Shown here piece after piece: positions 13,403 through 24,564 of a stretch of 64,000 bases of DNA. The stretch's first letter is position 1. Each line of letters starts with the position of its first letter. Source of the stretch: Mactromeris polynyma (Eukaryota > Mollusca > Bivalvia > Venerida > Mactridae); NCBI GenBank assembly GCA_032209605.1, contig JASFXZ010000091.1, forward strand, positions 310,001 to 374,000, read 5' to 3'. The position numbers and the translations under genes were made by a program. Under the pieces are notes generated by a model. The model was not told the DNA's origin, searched no databases, and saw only the letters and a program-made list of their open reading frames with translations.

Positions 13403-13480
13403 GATGGACACTCATTGTCTGGTCCTTATTTTGACCCCTTGGACCCTAATTATTATTTTAGTACAAAACTAAGAGCAAAG
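13403..13480 (+). CDS. Candidate orphan coding exon with GPYFD motif
   Basis: A 78-bp segment is preceded by a pyrimidine-rich tract ending TTCTGCAG and followed by GTATGA, both good splice borders. Only one frame is open throughout; it encodes 26 residues including the phrase SGPYFDPLDPNYYF, and both borders are then phase 0. The other two frames contain stops. From family knowledge, a GPYFD or PYFD motif often lies just upstream of the first Ig domain in Dpr/Zig-8-type neuronal surface proteins, so this could be the exon following a signal-peptide exon of such a gene. I found no partner exons, so it may be an orphan, an exon of a nested gene, or chance. An alternative frame starts with ATG at 13404 and encodes a 22-residue hydrophobic peptide that stops before the donor. 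Confidence 0.3.
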
Positions 13481-16400
13481 GTATGACTTTAAGGAGAAGC
13501 TATCTAAGATTAATATGTTTAAATCATGTCTACTTTAGGGTGTCTTTGTTGTTTAATTATCTTTCATGTATATCAGTTATAAATATCTTTTATCTTGATA
13601 GATTTTATCATAAAGTACTTGAGGCCAAAGAAAAAAGGATAGTTTGTAAAATATGTAAGTGCTTGAGGTGTTAAAAGTGTTAAAGGGTAGAAACGGTAGA
13701 ACTTGGTTGATAATTTTAATGTCATGTTGAGGGTTAAGTGCTAGTCTGTAGAAACTGGTTCATTGCTGAGGCCGAGTAAAAATACTTTTTCACCAAACCC
13801 TTGAAATTTGTTGAAGCACAGGATGTGACTGTCTCAACCATCTCATGGTGGCGGGAAGTGGATGGATTTCTCACATGTTGCAGATTGTTAACAAAAGCTG
13901 TTTATCTAGGACTTAGAGGCAATTACTAAATCAAAGTACTGAAGGTGCTGGGTGGCGCTTCTAAAGCAAGATAATCGTATTAGAAATTAATAAGCGACTA
14001 TTCGGGTAAACTTGTTCGCCAAAAATAACACAAATAATCCAGAAAAGCCATTAATATCATTAATACTCCCGCCATTCCACAATTGATATATTCATTGTAT
14101 TCATCAAATTTATAATAAAATCAGAGGCCTATATTATACTATTTTCTTGAGACGATGAATATGGTGGTACTTAGAGGAGACCATCCGGTTGACAATGATA
14201 GTAATGAGACGCTAAAAAAGCGTCTCTAAAAATCAACCATATAGTATGTTTTTATTTACTTGACATCAGTTGTCTACAAACTGTGATGTGGTCAGCAAAT
14301 GAAAATATGTTTTTCAAAATATTGACCAATTATACACAGTGTACACAATAACGGTGTTCTCAAGTAATTTTGAATTGGCTAGAAATGTCTCCCTTCTGGT
14401 TACTCTGGTTGAGTGTAGATCACAGCCAAATCTCAGACCAGTAGAATTCGTTCCGTTGAGAGTTCTTTTAGAACTGTTGTTTTAAAACTGATGATGCTTA
14501 ATACTAGTTACCACAGAAACAAATTGTGTTGTTAATCTCTCTGGATGTTTGTAAGTAGGAGTTTTATACAGTAACAAATGCCTTTTCACCTGAGGGTGAA
14601 TAATCCCGCAATTTATGACATTAACTCGAGATTTGTGGACAGTTTTTGTTGAGCTAAATTACTTTTTATATTCATTTCAGTATAATCATCTTCACATTTT
14701 TTGTGATGATCTTTTCTATTGTGTCTTATGTAAACTGTTTACAAAATTTTATAATTTTGAAATAACCATCTTCACTTGATTAGATAATATCAACCAGACT
14801 GTCCCACACTGGTTGAATGTCCTACACTGGATGAACAAGCAGCTGTATCATTCAAGCATTCAGTTAACAATTTAATTACCTAACGTTTCAATAAAATGAC
14901 AAAAAGCAAGTATTTTTAACCAATAAAGTGATGGCAACAGTTGTTCGGCCCAGAGTTAATGATTGACATCAAATTGGTGTTTATGACTGCAGCTGTAAAA
15001 GTTTCGCCCACTGCATCTTATAACTACATTTCCTTTCTGCATTAATTTTATGCCCGTTTTTTGTTGGTTACGAGTTCACTTTATTTCAGTATGAAAATAT
15101 GAAAATGTTTATTTTTTTAAGAATGGAAGGATATTACAGGAAATATTCGTAATGTGTGGTTTGGTTATAAATTTAAATTCAATTGGTGGGTTAATGTCAG
15201 AGGTTTATATTTGTTGTTGAGTTATGAATTAATTTCAAATGAGAATGACTGTTACTTAGATTGGTTGAAGGTTTCTGGGTCACTGATTTCTTAGTAAATG
15301 TTCATAGCAGGGTTGTATTTAACTGCATGAAAAACTACTAAACTGCTGTAAAAGTTAACAAAAAGTGAATATGTAATGGTGTTGTAATGATTCATTGGTT
15401 ACAGTCTCTGGCTCATTATTTGGGTGGTCCCTTTGCTTTGTTGTAAGGGATTTCTGGTTGATTTATGTAAGTTTTTGAGAAAAACTTTGGTGTTCAATAG
15501 GGATTCTGCATTATAAGTAAGTATCCAGCCATTTTTTCGGGTCTCCCAAGTTAGCACTCTTCAAACAGTGTATGGCCTGCTGATTCCATGTCAGAAAAAG
15601 CTAAATGCATATTTAGAAATATTTGCGTATCTGTTGTTGTTTCTAGTACAGTTATAAACTACGGTATATTGTGCTTCAATTCTTTATGGAAAGAAATTTT
15701 ACGTTTAGTTTTTAACATTTAACGGACAGACGGAAACCCCCCCCCAACCACAATTTTGTACATATAAAAGGAATTCTATCACCAATGCAAAACATAGCAG
15801 GAAGGGAATTTGTTGGGTGGAAGGATTTTGTCCGATACTCAACCAAATTTGCCCATTACCCAAGTTCCATGTCAGAATGTTGAAGTTTTGTCTATGGCGG
15901 GAGTTTGCATTACAGTTTTATTGTTGTTTAGTGGGAGGAAAATATATGTTGGTAATTTACCCATAGGTGTGCCAACATAATGAAGTGTAATTGTTTACAT
16001 TAAGTTAGCAATCTACTCATATTGGCACATTAACACTTAGACTGCAACTGGTGTGTGGGCGGGGTTACATGCCCTTATCTGTCCCCTATATCTGCCCCAA
16101 TAATATTAGTGCATATTATTAGGCGCCTACTGTTTGAATAGTGTTGATTATGAAGATAAAGTGCAGTGATTATTTATGTGATAATTTTCTTATATAAGTG
16201 ATAACTTCCTGAGAGGCTTACTGTATGTGATTGTGGATAAATAATTAACTATATTGGTCATTTCCTATGAACCGAATAGTCTGCAGATAATTACCACAAG
16301 TAGATCGCAATAGCTGATAAAACCTATAAAACATGCCCATAATGTTCATATGTGTCTAAGTTTGATCAAAATCTGTCAAAGGGAAATGTAACTGGCGCAT

Positions 16401-17320
16401 ATATATGAGTTGATTATAAATTTAAGTATGCCATTAATAAAAAAGTATAACAGTTTTTATTGTTTTCTTAACAACACATGTATTTAGCACCTAATTGGTA
16501 CAAGTGCTTAAATCAAAGTAGTGACTGTACAGTTTGAGTGGGGAGCTTAGAATATGATACCATGCTATTGTGTAAACAAGAAATATCTTGAATAAAGATG
16601 GTCGGCACAATTTGATGGTTAAGATTTGTTGTGCAACATAAGACAGCCAAAATGTTACGATTGCTAGTCATTTGAAACAGATCCAAAATGGATTTCGGTA
16701 AATTCACCGAAATTCAGTGGATTTCGGTAAGGTAATGTACCCTTTATTGAAAGGTTAACCAATCCGCGTAAAGGTTACAAACGTTGTTTGGTGGAAGAGA
16801 AATTGCCTTGGTGGCTTAACGTATGATTTGATTGGTTAACACAACACTGATATGCAAAAAGCTAACCCATGTTAGTACGGCTACGCCGAAAAAATTAGTA
16901 AGAAAACAAGAACTCTGCAGTACTGTAATTAATTACTGCGAGAGTAGACATTTTTAGGTCAACATGGACCTTCTTGTTCAGTGGTTATCAAAATTGGTTA
17001 TGTTTAGTAGGGTGAGAAAATATTGGTAACATAACAAAATGATTGCATAAATTGTATGGGGTGAAAATGTCTAATACAGTGGGTGTTATATTGATGTTTA
17101 ATGGTTCATTTTTGTATTGTTGCATTGTTATGTATTGTCTGTTTCATCCTGTTTATGAAGAACTTTAGTATCAGAATTTTCATAATATGATATTGACTAT
17201 AGTAGAAAAAATGGCTTTCATTACATTGATTTCCCATCTGATTCAAAATGGTGCCTGTATGATTTAAAGGTTGTTATTGATAATTTTTATCAGAATATAA
17301 AACTTAATAGCACATTATTT
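13481..17320. other. AT-rich non-coding DNA
   Basis: No gene or recognisable exon. A perfect 8-bp hairpin (GAGACGCT, loop AAAAA, AGCGTCTC) lies at 14206-14226 and a C-run near 15740. A diverged duplication of the phrase 'CACACTGG(T/A)TGAA' occurs near 14805-14835. Confidence 0.45.
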
Positions 17321-17575
17321 CTGGGTTTGACCCTTGGGAGTTTCATAATTTGGTTTTGACCTATGAATATTTTTGTTAGTTTTGACCTTTGGGATTATTT
17401 TTTTGGTTTTGACCCTTGGGAGTTTTTCACCCTTGGGAGTTTTCAGTTTGTACCCTTATAAATATGTTTTACCCTTGGGATTTTTCTTTGGGAGTATGGG
17501 AGCAAGATTGTTATGGTTTGACCCTTGGGAGTAATTATTGGGAGCAAGTTTGTTATGGTTTGAACCTTGGACATT
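17321..17575. repeat. Degenerate tandem repeat of a TTTTGACCCTTGGGAGT phrase
   Basis: The phrase TTTGACCCTTGGGAGTTT and variants recur at irregular spacing (about 17325, 17404, 17428 and 17517, with partial copies between). The short open frame across part of it (17416-17730) is a by-product of the repeat and has no domain I recognise. It looks like a decayed minisatellite. Confidence 0.55.
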
Positions 17576-18238
17576 TGTTTGGAGAGTTTGAACCTCGTTG
17601 GTTCAGCTTTAAAGGACTACCAGTATGTATTAGGCACATCACCATGACTGTTTTCTTAATAAAATTCAAAGATTTGTATTTTTATGAAGACAATTTTAAC
17701 AACGGCATGATATTTGTTTTGGCAATTTGATACATAACTTGACATCCAGTTAATAAACTTTAAGATGAACCATCCACTTATCCCTTTTCTTGAAAGCCTT
17801 GGGTATTTTGTTTACAGTGATTCTTTATATTTTTCCAGTCAAGGAGTTTTAAGATATTAGCCAGCTTTCCAAATACCAGACATGTTTTCTTATTGCAGAC
17901 AATAGTTGTGTACCCAGTGACCTTTGTTTTATCCTCCATTGTGTCCCGTCTTACCATTGTCACATATCTCCCCCCTATAAGCCGGTTATTTACCTCGTTG
18001 TCAGTACCTACATTAATGCACTCAATTGGTAATCCCGATAATTGGCTATATTAGATCAATTGCCTTCCCTTGTGCGGTGTCCAATAAGCTTAATTAAGCA
18101 TTCAGACTAGTCTTATCTGAGCTAATATAGTTATGACATGCCTTGTTCATGCTTTCTGATTTTCATCTTGTACTTTCATATCAATAGTGAAGTTATGATA
18201 TGCCTTTTTCATATTTTTATTTTCTATCATTTTGTCAA

Positions 18239-18360
18239 AGCCTGGCGCTAAGGTACTAAATCTGAGTTCCGAGATCGCTCTCAACACTGAAGCATCTGAT
18301 TGGTTGGATTTGAATACAGTCTTAATATTGACCAATCGCAGGATTGCATTATGAGACTAT
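18239..18360. repeat. Possible dispersed hairpin-type repeat with inverted CCAAT boxes
   Basis: The segment contains CATCTGATTGGTTGGATTTG and, about 35 bases later, TATTGACCAATCGCAGGATT, giving opposed ATTGGT/ACCAAT blocks. A similar arrangement (CTGATTGGTTGGATCTGAGT .. ACTGACCAATGG) is in the element at 56159, so the two may belong to one dispersed family. Boundaries are uncertain. Confidence 0.35.
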
Positions 18361-19000
18361 TGTCTTCAAATTCAGGTGTAAACCCTCAGCCGGATTTTCA
18401 AAAATGGTAGCCCATTTCAGACAGTTTTAAATAGCAACTAAGAGACATGCTGACAGCAGATGGCTGATGATTTTAGATACAGACTGGGATTTAGGATTCG
18501 GGGTGATGGTTTGATAATTGTGGTGACAGTCTTTGCATTGCGCAATCAGCACTGAATGATCACACTTGGTGACATGTTTGGTAATATCTTATTGGCTAAT
18601 TAGTAACAGACAGCTGGTTTGGGGTCAAGGTTATAGTTTACCCAATTTTCTTTGACTTAGTACAATGTTATCTTCGCTAGAAGTTAAGTGCAATCAACGA
18701 TTCATAACAATGTTTTGAGCTTGTTTGTGTAGACTGATGAAGCATTGTTCTTTTACATTTTATTGCATTGTGGTTGTATTGAAGTTCTGAGCATTTTTTC
18801 CCATTGCAGTTCACTTTTGTACCACAGCCAGTTGACCTTACCAGTGTTCCTACATTGCCAATCAGTACTAAACTGTTCTTTGTCAAGTAATGGAAAACCT
18901 TCTCTTGTGAACACTGGTAAATTATCTCTTAATAGAATACTAGTAAATTGTTTATACATGTTAATATTTAAATTTAGCTTTGTGTTAGAAATCTCTCTAT

Positions 19001-19252
19001 GTCCCGTGGCCGAGTGGTTAAGGCATCTGCCTCAGGAGCGGGAGGTCGAAAGATCGAATCCCGGTAGGGGTCCATTCTGATATGACCGGTTGGTGAGCCA
19101 CCAGCTAGTTAAATAATGGTTACTGTGTGCCTACCTGCCTGGTGCCAGGCATTAAAGGATAGGAATCGGGAAGTAAATGTGCTCAGAAAATAGGTGTCTC
19201 ATAAGTCAGAAATGGCTGGCCCTTTAAGTAGGGGTGACACTATAATAATTAA
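19001..19252 (+). mobile_element. tRNA-derived SINE
   Basis: The head from 19001 to about 19073 reads like a serine/leucine-type tRNA. TGGCCGAGTGGTTAAGGC is an excellent A-box (D-arm) and GATCGAATCCC at 19052-19062 a near-consensus B-box, which together form an internal RNA polymerase III promoter. The acceptor halves (GTCCCGT and GGGGTCC) do not pair, so it is not a functional tRNA. About 180 bp of unrelated body follow, including CCAGGCATTAAAGGATAGGA and GGCCCTTTAAGTAGGGGTGA, ending in an ATAATAATTAAA tail. This is the standard head-body-tail plan of a SINE; the right boundary is approximate. Confidence 0.75.
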
Positions 19253-21854
19253 ACACTTACTATTATGAACTATTTGACTTGTCTGTAAGTTAATGTGCCT
19301 GCTGTACCTAGAGGGTGTGATGACTTGAACTGATGATTAACCTTGGTTATTTTAGTCTTGAAATAAACACAGGGATCAATATACTCTTGTGTTGATTCAA
19401 TAAACAGACTGTATACTTTGTCTAGCAATAATATTTATGACTTTTTTAATCATTTTTTCTAAAACAGAAACTTACCAGATTCATCAAAATCATCTGTGCT
19501 GTTGTTCATATTGAAATTGCTGGAAGTGTTTTAGTAGATGGATGGTACTAATGTGGATATTATTAGATCAGTGTCTTACCAAGATCACATTTTTATCAGA
19601 AGTCTGATTAAATTTATTTATCAAAGTACTGAAAGTGCTGTATGAAGGAGCAGAGTTAATAAATGTCAAAGGTGTAAATATGTTCCATACATATAAGGCT
19701 AGTAAATCAGCAGTTCACAGAGCTATGTGTATACAGAAATACTATATAAACACATGGAACTAGTTCCAGTTCTTTGATTTGATCCCAATTTAAACAAGCA
19801 GACTAATGGATGCTGTCATGCAAGATACTATATTATAAACTCCGGATTTACACCAGGATTCAATATTCAACTTTATTTAGACAGTTTTTAGCTTGTGACA
19901 AATATGCATTATTCCAGTACTTGAGAATTGAGAATTTATGTTTTTAAGTTCTCGTTTTCTAAATTGCTTCTGAAATATACGCTGAGCGAAATAGGATTTC
20001 AGCTGTCACCTGACCTGTATGGAGTGAGAATATGTATTGACCCTTAGGGATTTGTGCTGAATGCAGCCAGTTGCCATATGATATCCCCATTGTCTGTACA
20101 AATTGAGCGTGAATCATAATAAATGAAAAATGCATGGCCAGTATTTAGGTTGACTGGTTCTGAATAAGTAGTGTTTAATATGCCATGTAAGAGTATAGAA
20201 AAACAGTGAGAGTTTTAGAACCAGTCTGTATAGAAATGTCGAAGTAATTTATTTAGTTATTTCATTTTACGTATTGGTATTTGATGTCAACATTTTTCTG
20301 CACTTTTTATATTTGAAAATGTGTTATAATCTGTTTGAATCTTATTTTCCAGATTATCTGCAATGAAAATACATGGGTGTCATAAATCCAGACAGTATTA
20401 TGTCATTTTGTCACATTTGGTCTGAGCCCCATAATGTATTAAGTATACATTGGATTATATTGAACTATGGTAGGTTGGTTTGTTTGTTGTTTTAAGTTTT
20501 TGTGTATTCCGATAACGTCAAGTATGATATTTATATGAACTAAATTTTGGATTCGTTTTTATCAATATTAACATTATTACTTTTGCTGACAACTGAAAAG
20601 TATCGGACACTTTGATATAAATCTAAAATGGCATTTTTCTAATACGCATAAATGAAAGTGAGTTTTTGGGGGAAAAAATTGTTCAGTTGCCTTATGCAGT
20701 AATTAAATGCTCATTATTTGTATTGGTGTCGCAATTGACCTAAACAGTGTTCCTGGGGTTCTAACCCATGCCATCCTGTTTGATGCTTTCCTCGACTGAA
20801 TCAGAGATTACTTCTCACATATCAACTTCAATCATACTATTAATTTTTGTTAAATTTAGAAAAGGTTTATTGATGATAAATGATTATTCTCATGTTTTTT
20901 TGTCAATGGGAAGCAAGTTATTTTGCAATTCAGGAGCTAAGACTATCACAGCACAAGCCAATGTCAGAATTTCAGCATCCACTTGGATCCAAACACCTCT
21001 ATCTGTTGATATCAACATTAATACCAGTACAATACAGACAGATTTAGATTATTTCCAGTATCAGAAAACTCGTTAGTTCAGCTAGAACTTTCTATAGATG
21101 TATTTTCTTCCATTTTTTCTTCGTTCTGGGCCAGATATTCCATCTATTGATGGCTCTTGTTAGGACAGGGGGTACATCACCTCCACAAACTAATTTGATT
21201 ATATTGTAGCTTTCTTCAGCACCTGTTGGTAAATGCTGTGTTTCCCTGTATATAGTCTTCTATTGAATTATGTATATTTTCTGTGCATTCGTTAACTTGT
21301 TCTAAATACGCTATTGATGTATTGGTGCTAAATATGGCTTTGTAGAGTTAGTTTTGGAGCATCATGTTTCATCAGCAGTACATAAAACTAGTAAGTATTG
21401 ATCAGTTGATTGGATAAAGTACAGTATTATTGAATTGTTACTTGACCAGAGTGTTTACCAGTATAGAGATGGTTTTATGTTACCAGAATGGCGTATCATT
21501 TCAGTTTGGAAGTTGAAGGGATTTTGTCCAAGCTCTGTATCACAGGAGAGGTTTGTCTCCCAGGCTGCGTTTCATGGGAGGGTTTTGTCAGTTAAAATCT
21601 AGGAACAGGTCAAAATCACCCAAAGGATTTGCCCCCAGACTTTTACAAGGGAGGCTTTTGTTGGTTACATATGAACTAATAATGAAACGATTTTTGTCTG
21701 AGAGGGGTTTTGTCTGCTCCTGCACACATGCACTATTGTACTGTGTCTATTGAGGCTTTTTGAATGGAAGTTTAACGAAAATGTGTAATAAAGCAACATT
21801 TCTTATAAAAGCCTATAGGATGGAATGTGCCTAATTATGCAGGTTTATTGCAGC
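19253..21854. other. AT-rich non-coding DNA
   Basis: Nothing recognisable. An open frame of 102 codons at 20768-21076 has no domain, no codon character like the Robo exons and no clear splice context; I regard it as chance. Confidence 0.45.
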
Positions 21855-22766
21855 AATATTTTTCATTCACTAGATTTAACAAAATTATTTTACATTTACT
21901 AGATTTAACAAACCTATTTTTCATTTACTACATTTAACAGACTTATTTGTCATTTACAGTCGACTCTCGTTAAGACGAATTTTTCGGGACCGTCGGAAAT
22001 AGTTCGTCTTAACGAAAATTCGACGTAAACGTCGGGATGCCATTTTGGTGGTGTTACGTGAGAAAGTCTAGTTCGTGACGACTGCTTTGTGTTTGATCGC
22101 CATTTGCATAAAACAAATGTTAAAGATGACGTGTTTTAATTAAAGTACACGCTTAATTAAATCACTCATTTTGGCATGTTTTACAAACTATCGGTTTGAT
22201 CGCAGTGTTCAACAATTCGACATGTTTGCATTAACACAATGTAGTCTAACATTTTGCAAACATGTACAAATCCTTCAATTATGTAAACAATCGATAATTA
22301 AATGTGCGAAAATACAGGTAAATCATCTCAGTGACGTGTGAAAACATTCGTCGGCAGCAGGATATGATCCGACTTCGTGTTAAACAATAGATTTAAGGTG
22401 CGAACTTGTTAAGCGGGACTTCGAAAAAACTTCGACGTAACGAAAAACTTCGAGACAAAAATTCGTCTTAACCGACAGAAATTCATATAGACAAAGAAGG
22501 ATAAAATCGGGACTTTTGAAAAACTTCGACGTAACGGAAAATTCGTCTTAAGCGAGTTCGTCCTAACGAGAGTCGACTGTACTACATTTAACAGACTTAT
22601 TTTTTATTTACTACATTTAACAAACCTATTTTTCATTTACTACATTTAACAGACTTATTTTTCATTTACTACATTTAACAGACTTATTTTTCATTTACTA
22701 CATTTAACAGACTTATTTTTCATTTACTACATTTAACAGACTTATTTTTTATTTACTACATTTAAC
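21855..22766. repeat. 29-bp minisatellite, interrupted by a transposon
   Basis: A 29-bp unit, approximately CAGACTTATTTTTCATTTAC + TACATTTAA, is repeated about three times at 21855-21956 and about six times at 22582-22766. The period is exact in the right half (copies start at 22621, 22650 and 22679). The first units on the left are diverged (CTAGATTTAACAAA variants) and the right-hand ones are nearly identical. The two halves are separated by a 623-bp inverted-repeat element. Confidence 0.85.
21957..22579. mobile_element. Pogo/Tigger-like non-autonomous DNA element with TA target site
   Basis: The left end CAGTCGACTCTCGTTAAGAC and its mirror at the right end form a 23-bp terminal inverted repeat with one mismatch. 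The element is flanked on both sides by TA (21955-21956 and 22580-22581), the target duplication typical of the Tc1/mariner/pogo group. Inside are further inverted blocks: GTTAAGACGAA near 21969 pairs with TTCGTCTTAAC near 22003, and CTTCGACGTAACG is repeated near the right end. No transposase frame is present, so it is non-autonomous. It inserted into a TA of the 29-bp minisatellite, which dates the insertion after the array formed. Confidence 0.85.
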
Positions 22767-24397
22767 ACTTGTTCTTTTTTACTTAATAAAAAATGTATCT
22801 TGTTTATCACAGTGTAAAAAGGGGGTGGAATTTGTATAGGAGTTAATTATGTCCACATTTCCTCTCAACATTTGATACTAATGGTATATACCAAAATTGA
22901 ATTACAACAGTTTTGTGCCAAACCTTCTTATGGCTTTTAATTGATTCTTGGCTATCTACGTCATGATAAAGCCCAACCAATATTGATGGCTCTTTGATGT
23001 TTGAATGATGCATTGTGCTGAAACGTTGATGTATTTAAAACTGGCTGTTTGTCATGTTAGATTGTGCTTTATTGTAAGTTTTTTAGAGTGAGATAAACAA
23101 TAAGTGTGATACTGTAGTGTGTATTGCTGACTTCGAACAATTGTCTCTAAAATCTGGGTCTCTGTGAGAGGTTGTTGCCACCTGGTGTGACTTCTTATAT
23201 ACATTGTTTGTCAGTTGTTGTAATAATTCATTGCTTTATCTCAAAGATGGGCAATAAATGGTGGGCAATGGTGAATTGTCTGAATATAATAAACTGTTAT
23301 GTTACCTTATCTCTGTGCTATAAACAATGGTATACAATAATAATATCACACAATGCTTAGATATAACTGGTATACACTTAAACTCCATTAAGTCAACTTA
23401 ATAAGGAGAATAAACAAACAAGAAACTGTTGATCAAATATTTATTGGGAACAGCTTATAGAGCTTAAGACTTGTCAAAATTGGGTAACACGAATCTTAGG
23501 GTATGATATACAAGTTGGTTGACTTTTTCACAATGGTTTCAATAAATATTCAAAACTTGGGAGTGTGGGCTTATTATCTTATTTTTATCTTAAATGTTTG
23601 CTGTTAGTTCATAATCACCTGCTTTGTACAGATTGACTGATAAGATATTGGTGATTTTTCGATGATAAAGGGAGGTAATTATAAAAACATTTAAGGATTC
23701 TGTATCCCTTAGGAGTTTGATAAAACTGTGATCAGTATCTGATAAATGCTTGTTGGGTAAAGGGTAATTAGGCTGTGATTCTGTGCATTTGTGTTGACAA
23801 AGTGTTAACATTATGTAATATTATGTAAACACTGATAGGGGGTAGAAAATGTTCAATACAAATGTCTGTTTGCCCAAACAGCTGGCTTTGCTATTCATAT
23901 AAGGTCAACTATTAGTTTGTATATTTTTGCCGAAAAATATTTTATAATTTTACTATCATCAGAGTGTGTGCTTAATTTACTAAAGGATATTAAATGCATG
24001 GAACTTATTGATTGCTGTAAAGTTTCATTGAACTCTTGCAAATGAGGTAAACAGTTTGGTTATTTACTTGGCAAATATTTAAGTAGTAAATAGTAAAATA
24101 CTTCAGACATAAGGTTTATATACTTTGAAGATGACCTTAGAATGAAACATTGAAAATAATAATTGATTTAGATATTTATGTACTTATATATGCGTGAATA
24201 TATCATGACTTGCAATCTTTTAACTACATAATGTACCCAATGTTTCCTGGTATGATATGGCAGTATTTCTGTATTTGTTGACTCTTGAGCCATTGGATAT
24301 GATGTGATGTTCACCAGACGGCACTATAATTGACCGTGGTGATATCGATCTAGGAATAAAGTTTGTGACTTCTTTGCAAATTCACATCTTTGTTCAT
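22767..24397. other. AT-rich non-coding DNA
   Basis: No gene, exon or clear repeat seen. Confidence 0.45.
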
Positions 24398-24564
24398 GCG
24401 CCGATCCAGAGGGGGGCGGGGGGTCCGGACCTTCCCCCCCCCACTGAGATTTTGGCAAAAATATTTTTCTCTTTAAAATCCTGTATCCAGAGGGGGTCCA
24501 AAAATTAAAAGGCCTTTCACTGTAAGACCTGGACCCACCCTGACGAAAATTGCTGAATCCGTGC
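24398..24564. mobile_element. Probable small inverted-repeat element (GGATCCAG-type)
   Basis: The left end GCGCCGATCCAG and the reverse complement of the right end GCACGGATTCAG agree at 9 of 12 positions. The interior begins with a G-rich run (GGGGGGCGGGGGGTCCGGAC) followed by a C-run, a layout I recall from dispersed invertebrate elements with 'gatccag-ggggg-ccggac' ends. It has no coding capacity. The superfamily is not assigned. Confidence 0.5.

Noticed and set aside
17416..17730. 104-codon open frame
   Set aside because: Mostly a translation of the degenerate TTTGACCCTTGGGAGT repeat; no recognisable domain.
19001..19073. Possible functional serine/leucine-type tRNA gene
   Set aside because: The A-box and B-box are excellent but the acceptor halves do not pair and a long unrelated body with an AT-rich tail follows, as in a SINE.
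20768..21076. 102-codon open frame
   Set aside because: No domain, signal peptide, splice context or codon character that would set it apart from chance in this AT-rich DNA.
21855..22766. CRISPR-like array, because of the regular short repeats
   Set aside because: The units are contiguous with no unique spacers, and the host is clearly an intron-rich animal genome; it is a minisatellite.
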